A DNA stretch of 64,000 bases from Microvelia longipes (lineage: Eukaryota; Arthropoda; Insecta; Hemiptera; Veliidae), in NCBI GenBank assembly GCA_018340805.1, contig JACMZG010001914.1, positions 1,906,660-1,970,659 of the forward strand, written 5' to 3'. This document shows, piece after piece, positions 58,138 through 64,000 of this stretch; the stretch's first letter is position 1; every line of letters begins with the position of its first letter. Under the pieces are notes generated by a model. It was given only the letters and a program-made list of their open reading frames with translations. It was not told where the DNA came from and ran no database searches. The translations under genes were made by a program, and so were the position numbers.

Positions 58138-61100
58138 TTACCTTGTCAAGTAGAAGAATACTGATGGTAATAAAATGACTAGATATGAGAGTGGTTTTGT
58201 GACTGGACCTGCATTACACCCGTCACTACTGCATGTGTAAACACACGATCTGTACTCTAAGTTATCTCCTGGTTGTTTGATATAGTCGCAATAGTTCCCC
58301 ATGTCTACTGATGAACAGAACCTACGTGTGCCTACACCACCTAGAGGTAATCAAAACAAAATTCAGTGTGATTAGGTCCCTGTATTAATAACTGTGTTAC
58401 CAAAGTCAGACATATCATAAAATATTAAGTACAGAGTACCTCATTCGCTTATGCATATCCACGCCACTTTAGAACCGCTGTACTCATTCTAAGAATAAGA
58501 TAATCAACTAATTTATCTTTGTAAGTTATGCAGTAAGTTCTTCAGAGTCACTTCGCACGTCCTTAAGTAGTAAAACCTATCTGTTTCTTTCCTAATGGTC
58601 CCCCATACATGGACTGACTCGATGTAGCTTAAATCAGAGAATATGTAAAAACGGCTGAAGGCAGAATAATTCTAGGAAATAACACAACTGCCAGCTTAAA
58701 TCTTCATAAAATCTGACTAAATAAAGACTGTATTTTTATTTAGTCAGTTATTTTTATTTAATTTTAATTCAATTTAAATTGGCCCCACTGTAAAAACACA
58801 GAGTTATTATAATTACTCCACGTGGCTTGGTCAGGCGTTGAAATAAATTTTAAGTTTGTGAGTTAAATACTCTTTAGTTGAAAAAGTATTATTCTTTCTA
58901 TTTTAGTGACAAGTGAAGCACCCTTAGTATATTTAAGTAATCTAATTAAATTATATCTGGTGCTATAAATAAACTCTATACATGCAAAACAAGGTATCAT
59001 GCAATATCTATATATAATAATAATAGATCTTTGTATTTGATTTGAAAGTAAAAACAATGAAAGAGGGAAGGGGGATCTGATCATGCAAATAATAACGAAT
59101 AAAGAATAAAACATGCTCTTCATAATTGTGTACCAGCATACATGTTGGTTGTTTTGATACAATAACTTGCTTCAAATATATGCGAACAGTTGGTAGGTCT
59201 GAGTGTATTTATTTCTTTATCGTGTATCAACATATCTGAACACTGTATGTTGTTCGGTGTAAAGCATTGATAACATAGTATACCTTCGACTATATCCCAG
59301 GCAGCACAACAGAGAAAATAAATATTTTTTACATATAATTGTACAACATGTACAGAGCTGTCGGATTACTAGTACTGTACTAAGACACTGACGCTGTAAC
59401 ATAAAAGTTTAAACAAGAATTATTGTTTGTGATTTTAATTTTCATTTATTTATACCGTAGGTAAATCGGAAAAAGTATCGTGTTAGCACAATGCTGCAAA
59501 TTTGTAATAATCAGCCCGCATATGGTCGTCTATTAAACCAAAACATCTGTTAAGTTTTATTTCATTCTCAGTATTAATTAAATTTTGATTGAATGGCAAG
59601 TTTATACGTTTTATCGTATAAGAATCGAAAAGAAATGTAATCGAGTTGAAATTTGGCACAAGTTTGTATTTTAGATAGTAAATAAGTAAACTGCGTTTCA
59701 TTTCAATACAGCTAGTATATATACGGTTGGAATCACGTGTGTTAAGCAGCATCATGCGGCCATGAAGCATAAACCGAAAACATGAGTAAGAGCTGGATCG
59801 GTGCGCAAGAATGCTAAAATTCCATAGGAAATTCGTCCGGCTTGCCGACCACCGCGCAACAATTATTTTGAAGCTACAATTGACAATGTATCGATAACAT
59901 ATTTTCTCCGGAACCAAGAATTGAACCCAGGCTTGAGTATTCGGATCGACTCCGGACTATTTTCATTTCACTCGTCCAGAGCCCCATAAAATATTGATAA
60001 CGATACCCTCATTGACATTTGTCGTTCACCTACCGCATTTTTTGATTTACGGTCAATTACCTCCGTTATTCGAATTTTAGGTTACTTTGAATAGTCGTAT
60101 CGACTCTGAACCGGGGTCATTCGATTTTGGGAGTCAAGAACTATAAAAATGACACGCCTACTCGAAAATTATTTTTCGTCCACCATTATTTTGGTTTCCT
60201 ACCACATTTTTTCGACTTTTTGGTCACTTATAGTGGTCGTATCGCCTTTGAAGCGGTTTCATTCGATTCAGCGTGCCAAAAAAATGCAATCCTTAAATTT
60301 ACTATTTTTTAAATGAAGTTAGCTGACTCGGCAAACAAGGTTAATGATGTCATAAACACCTCTTTAGGGGGTTCTCAATAGGGTTCGTATTCTCTCTCCT
60401 GAAGGTTGATTTTTGTACCAGGTTTGATTAAATAATATTATTAATCCGTACGGAATTAAGAATAGGGCCCGTCTAGTAATAGACATAATATAATATATAT
60501 AGTATAATAATAATATATAATAATATAATATATAATATAATAGATATAATCACTATAATCGCTGGGCACTATATAATAGGTTAACCACAGAAGAGATTTT
60601 ATTAACGAACAACATTTAGAGAATACCCTTATAGACATCGCGCCGCTCCTAACCTTTTGAAGAGTTAAAACCTACGTTCCATTAATAAATATACATTGTA
60701 ATTACAAGGATGTTGAATAAAGGGGATGACGCATTAAGGAACATTTTTGACCCCATGGAAGTTGTATGAGATAGAGAAATAGGAGCAGCCTTACCTTCCC
60801 TTAGGTTATAATTAAAAAAGGCGTCAAACGCAGGTTAAGTTGCTAATTTGTTATACAATTCTTGGTTGTCGAGTTTGCTTCTCAACTTTCTTCAGTGCTT
60901 TCGTTACTGTTACATTTGGTGCTTGTCAAGTCATTTGTGCTTATATTTTACATTTTGGACTCAAGGTAAACATTTTAGTGAGAGTAATTGAAGCTTTACC
61001 GTTTACTTTTCGTAGAGAGTAAGTTAAATGTGATAATATTTTGTCTTTTTTTAGCCTAGTGAAATGTTTTGCTAGTTTTCAAGATTCAATTTTGGTTGTA

Positions 61101-63959
61101 ATGTTCTTAATTTTCTTTAAAGTTGTTAATTTTAAGCAATATCAACAAAAAACAGTAAAAAAGTATGAACTTTTTTCTATTGGTTTATAACCTTCGCAAG
61201 CAAAACAATGGAAACCCATTGAAAGTAAAGTTTGCCTCTAAATTTTAAGACCTGCGCAGTTATAAGGATCATAAGCATGCGCAGTTCGTACCAAGCATGT
61301 GCAGTTGGTTTTGACGTGTGTTTCGTGTTGAATTCTTCTCTATGTTTTGATTTTCGATGGGGTCACTTTGTTGAATGGCAATTCGACTTAGTGCGTCATC
61401 CCCTTTATTCAACATCCTTGAGTAATTATTACTTAAAGGAAAAATATTAGTAAAGTAACCTGAACACCTTCGATTATTCATTAATCAAAATAAACAGTAA
61501 AAATTATAATAACTTTATATAATAAAAGATCGTTTATAATTCCAGAGAAAACAATGATGTAGTAACACAGGCCCCAAAAACCTGTTACGCGCTACTTAAT
61601 GTATTGGGATAGGGTATAGGCCCGTCTACAATCTTAAGTTAAGTTAGGAAGAATTGAAGAAGTGAAGAATTTTTAAAATCTCTTTTTCTTCTTAATAATT
61701 CTTTTTCCCGCTCTTTTGACTTAAGAAAACCATAAGAATGGTTTTTTTATAAGTTACTTAAAGAAGAATGTACTACGTTATCTGTTTTTTGAATGATTAC
61801 AATATTTTTGTAAACGATGTGATGTGATTGTTTTGATTGTTGTTGTTTGAATATGTGATTATTTGAATATGTGATTGTTTTGTTTGTTTGAATATTTTAT
61901 ATAATATATTTTTTTCTTTTATTTTTGAATTATATAGTTTTTGAAATGGATGAGGTTCCTACGTCTGTAGACATGCTAGAGATAAGGAAAATAACGCTCC
62001 CAACAATTACCTCATCCATTTTGATTTTATTATTAATTAAAAAAAAAAAACACGGTCGATTTTAGAAGTAAATTAAAAAAATATTTGCAAAAAGTCTTTA
62101 AAAAATGGAAGGAAAATCATTGAAAAAAAGCAATGGTTATTTAAATTGTATTAAAATTGTTATTGAGCTCTGCTCGTTGTTACCATAAATAAATAAATAA
62201 AATTGTGTTGACGGTAGAAAAAAGTAGTTATTAGTAGTTTATGTTTATTTAAATTGTATTAAAATTGTTATTGTTGAGCTCTGCTCGTTGTTACAATAAG
62301 TAAATAAATAAAATGTGTGTAGACGGTAGGAAGAAAAGTAGTCTAAATACAGCTATATGTGTAATTGTAACTTTAAAACTTGACTTAACAACTCAGAGGT
62401 TGTAGACGTGTTTACGGATCTCTAAGTCTAAAGAGCGGGAATTTCAAAATAGTTTGTTCTAAGTGAAAATTCTTCACTTCTTCGATTCTTCCTGAGGAAT
62501 TCTTCACTTCTTTGATTCTTCCTAACTTAACTTAAGATTGTAGACGGGCCTTATGTCTCCTCTGGTTCTCTAGGTAAATATTTACATTTTAGGAACACAG
62601 ACATAAAATACATAGAGGAGGCAGTGTGATGAAATCACGGAGAATAAAAGCCTAGATGACTATGTTCGCTCAGGCAAGTTAGTTTACAAACATTTAGTAC
62701 GTTCACACACACTTTAGATCCGCGTATCGTATAGAGTACGATCTCTCAATACGGTAATTTAAGCTGTATGAACCATGCGGAGGGGATCCGATCGCATACG
62801 CTAGAACTAGGGAGATGGAATCTAAATGGATCCCCCGGTACGTTGTCTTTTTGTGTGTGTACCTTAAGGCGATCCTGCAAAGAGGGGGGGTAAAAATCAC
62901 TTAAATGGAAATATCTCCGGTTCTCGGCAAAATATCAAAATTCTAAGACGGTACTTCACTTCTAATTTTTATTCTGCACATTTTAAGACTCATTTCAACC
63001 TTCTGGAGCAAAAAACAGTGGTGCAATTTGAGAACTACAATTTTTAAAGTAGTTCTCAAATTGCGCCACTGTTGTTTGCTCCAGAAGGTTGAAATGAGTC
63101 TTAAAATGTGCAGAATAAAAATTAGAAGTGAAGTACCGTCTTAGAATTTTGATATTTTGCTTAGAACCAGAGATATTTCCGTTTAATTGATTTTTACCCC
63201 CACTCTTTGCGGGATCCCCTTAAGAGACAGACGATCGTATTTAAAGGATAACCTTCTCGTCGAACTTTTATTTCACTTCTATATAACCGTTTTTGATCAA
63301 ATAACTTTTGGATATTATTTTTTTTAGTGTAACTTTATTATTACGCAAAGAAATCACAATTTAATTAAATATATTTTTTGTTTTAAACTTTCTTATAACC
63401 AAAAGTAAAGATTCACTATACAAGACGCCATGTTTTGGCGGGATCAGTTATCACTCGATCGACTAAACAAATACGCTGCAAGAACCGTGAAGTTAGTTGA
63501 CCGTATTGTGTACGTATTCTATACGATCCGCGGATCTCGAATGTGTGTGAACGTACTAATTCCCTCTTATGATTGGTCTACACTGCCATCTCTATAGATG
63601 TTAAATGAACAAATGAAATTATTAATTAGCATGCAAATCAAAAGATAAATTAATGATGTTAGTTTATCCCGAAATAGAGTTAATATTTTAACTGCGCCTC
63701 GTCAGCAAGATAATATATACTATCTTGCCTCGGTAGTAAATTGCAACATGCAACTTCTGTCACCGTGTTAGTTCCCATACCGTTACATTACAAAATTCGG
63801 AACCTTCAAATCTTCCTGTGTGTTTAATACAATATGAAGCCCCGTACACTTCGTCGCAGGACTGTGGTGCTATGTCGTTATCTTCAGGGAACATTTCTTG
63901 ACATTGAAACGGATCAACTAGATCGTTGCTGCTGCATTGGTAACAATAGATGGCGCCAC
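58138..63959 (-). CDS. Ly6/uPAR-domain, probably GPI-anchored protein (partial)
   Basis: Last two exons of a minus-strand gene; the signal-peptide exon lies beyond the window. The first visible exon, 63959-63804, begins after TTTCAACGCAG in phase 1 and encodes AIYCYQCSSNDLVDPFQCQE to YCIKHTGRFEG. The second, 58340-58138, continues GVGTRRFCSSVDMGNYCDYI to TCSSDGCNAG. The two join in frame (G|GT) across a 5.46-kb GT-AG intron. The start CYQCSS, the spaced cysteines and the closing CN are the three-finger (Ly6/uPAR) signature. After the domain comes a hydrophobic tail (YLVILLPSVFFYL) ending in TR-stop, as expected for GPI-anchor addition. Insect relatives act at the cell surface in septate junctions, neurons or cuticle; which member this is cannot be told. 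Confidence 0.9.
59690..60600 (-). mobile_element. Composite repeat, locus 4 (half hairpin), Ly6 intron
   Basis: Inverted orientation. Only one hairpin arm remains (GGAAATTCGTCCGG..GACCACCGCGC to 59862). It is followed by the complement of a B box (TTGAACCCAGGC), two TCGTATCG blocks (about 60085 and 60235), the leader complement CCTGAAGGTTGATTTTTG and a TA-rich run at 60477-60550. Confidence 0.75.
60705..61420. mobile_element. hAT-like MITE, copy 3 (long form)
   Basis: Ends CAAGGATGTTGAATAAAGGG and CCCTTTATTCAACATCCTTG. The 8-bp flanks TGTAATTA and AGTAATTA match at seven positions. At 716 bp it has about 200 bp of interior not present in the 1231-1735 copy (about 60965-61185), and may be closer to the parent element. 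Lies in the Ly6 intron. Confidence 0.9.
61445..62600. mobile_element. MITE family B remnant, split by insertion
   Basis: 61445-61618 matches family B (AAAGTAACCTGAACACCTTC; TTAATGTATTGGGATAGGGT). The sequence after 62550 (TATGTCTCCTCTGG..CTCTAG) looks like its continuation. Confidence 0.6.
61619..62550. mobile_element. 932-bp TIR element with internal duplication
   Basis: About 58-bp inverted ends, GGCCCGTCTACAATCTTAAG.. and its complement ending GACGGGCC. Inside, a unit of about 105 bp (GAGCTCTGCTCGTTGTTAC plus a TAAA run and GACGGTAG) is repeated at 62137 and 62241. A stem ATGGATGAGGT..ACCTCATCCAT spans about 61946-62020. GGCCCGT ends recall PIF/Harbinger elements, but the flanking ATA/TTA is not decisive. 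Confidence 0.82.
62697..63556. mobile_element. 860-bp TA-flanked element with inner palindrome
   Basis: Ends GTACGTTCACACACACTTTA and its imperfect complement ending GAACGTAC, with TA on both sides (62695-62696 and 63557-63558). A second inner inverted pair shares GATCCGCG..TCGTATAGA. A near-perfect hairpin fills 62863-63224. Sits in the Ly6 intron, 250 bp from the first visible exon. Confidence 0.88.
62863..63224. repeat. 176-bp-arm near-perfect hairpin
   Basis: Arms about 62863-63038 and 63049-63224 meet at GAACTAC / GTAGTTC with a 10-base loop. Identity is roughly 95% by eye. Shared blocks: CTTCTGGAGCAAA, TTAAAATGTGCAGAATAAAA, GAAGTGAAGTACCGTCTTAG. Confidence 0.92.
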
Positions 63960-64000
63960 CTGCGTTGAAATTATACATTATTTTAGTTCATCGATAAGAC

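Overview
The window is AT-rich, intron-rich animal DNA, most likely from an insect. Evidence is two conserved nuclear genes with GT-AG introns, an insect-style Ly6/uPAR gene, and intronless MATH-BTB and secreted-protein genes lodged in introns. The order cannot be fixed from the sequence; a hemipteran-like genome full of short DNA transposons would fit.

Layout. Bases 1 to about 18,700 hold no gene I can support. They are a repeat graveyard: hAT-like MITEs with 8-bp target duplications, a tRNA-derived SINE, a 5S-rRNA-derived fragment, two long palindromic elements and TA microsatellites. Bases 18,768-32,440 (minus strand) are POLD3, the third subunit of DNA polymerase delta, in ten exons (533 aa). 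It shares a 333-bp head-to-head promoter, carrying an E2F-type site, with CDC40/PRP17 (32,774-50,899, plus strand, ten exons, 586 aa), a WD40 splicing factor. Two single-exon genes lie antisense inside CDC40 introns: a secreted 219-aa protein in intron 2 and a 334-aa MATH-BTB protein in intron 4. From 50,900 to 58,137 there is again only repeat and unique non-coding DNA. The last 6 kb holds the final two exons of a minus-strand Ly6/uPAR gene whose 5' end lies beyond the window; its 5.5-kb intron is largely transposon sequence.

Most striking signals. (1) A datable nest in POLD3 intron 1: a Tc1/mariner-type MITE was split by a LINE, and the LINE was later hit by a second MITE of the same family. 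(2) A candidate hammerhead ribozyme core with complete stems II and III at 55,895-55,935, with a decayed sister copy near 51,460. (3) A composite repeat family (at least four large loci) that pairs a TA-flanked, B-box-containing block with a long terminal hairpin. (4) A 1.37-kb TIR element in POLD3 intron 2 whose internal 60-bp minisatellite is built from its own terminal sequence. (5) Several perfect or near-perfect long inverted repeats inside transcribed introns, which would fold into long double-stranded RNA.

No CRISPR array, operon or functional tRNA/rRNA gene is present. Exon boundaries were set by hand from splice signals, reading-frame continuity and remembered family conservation; no alignment was run.
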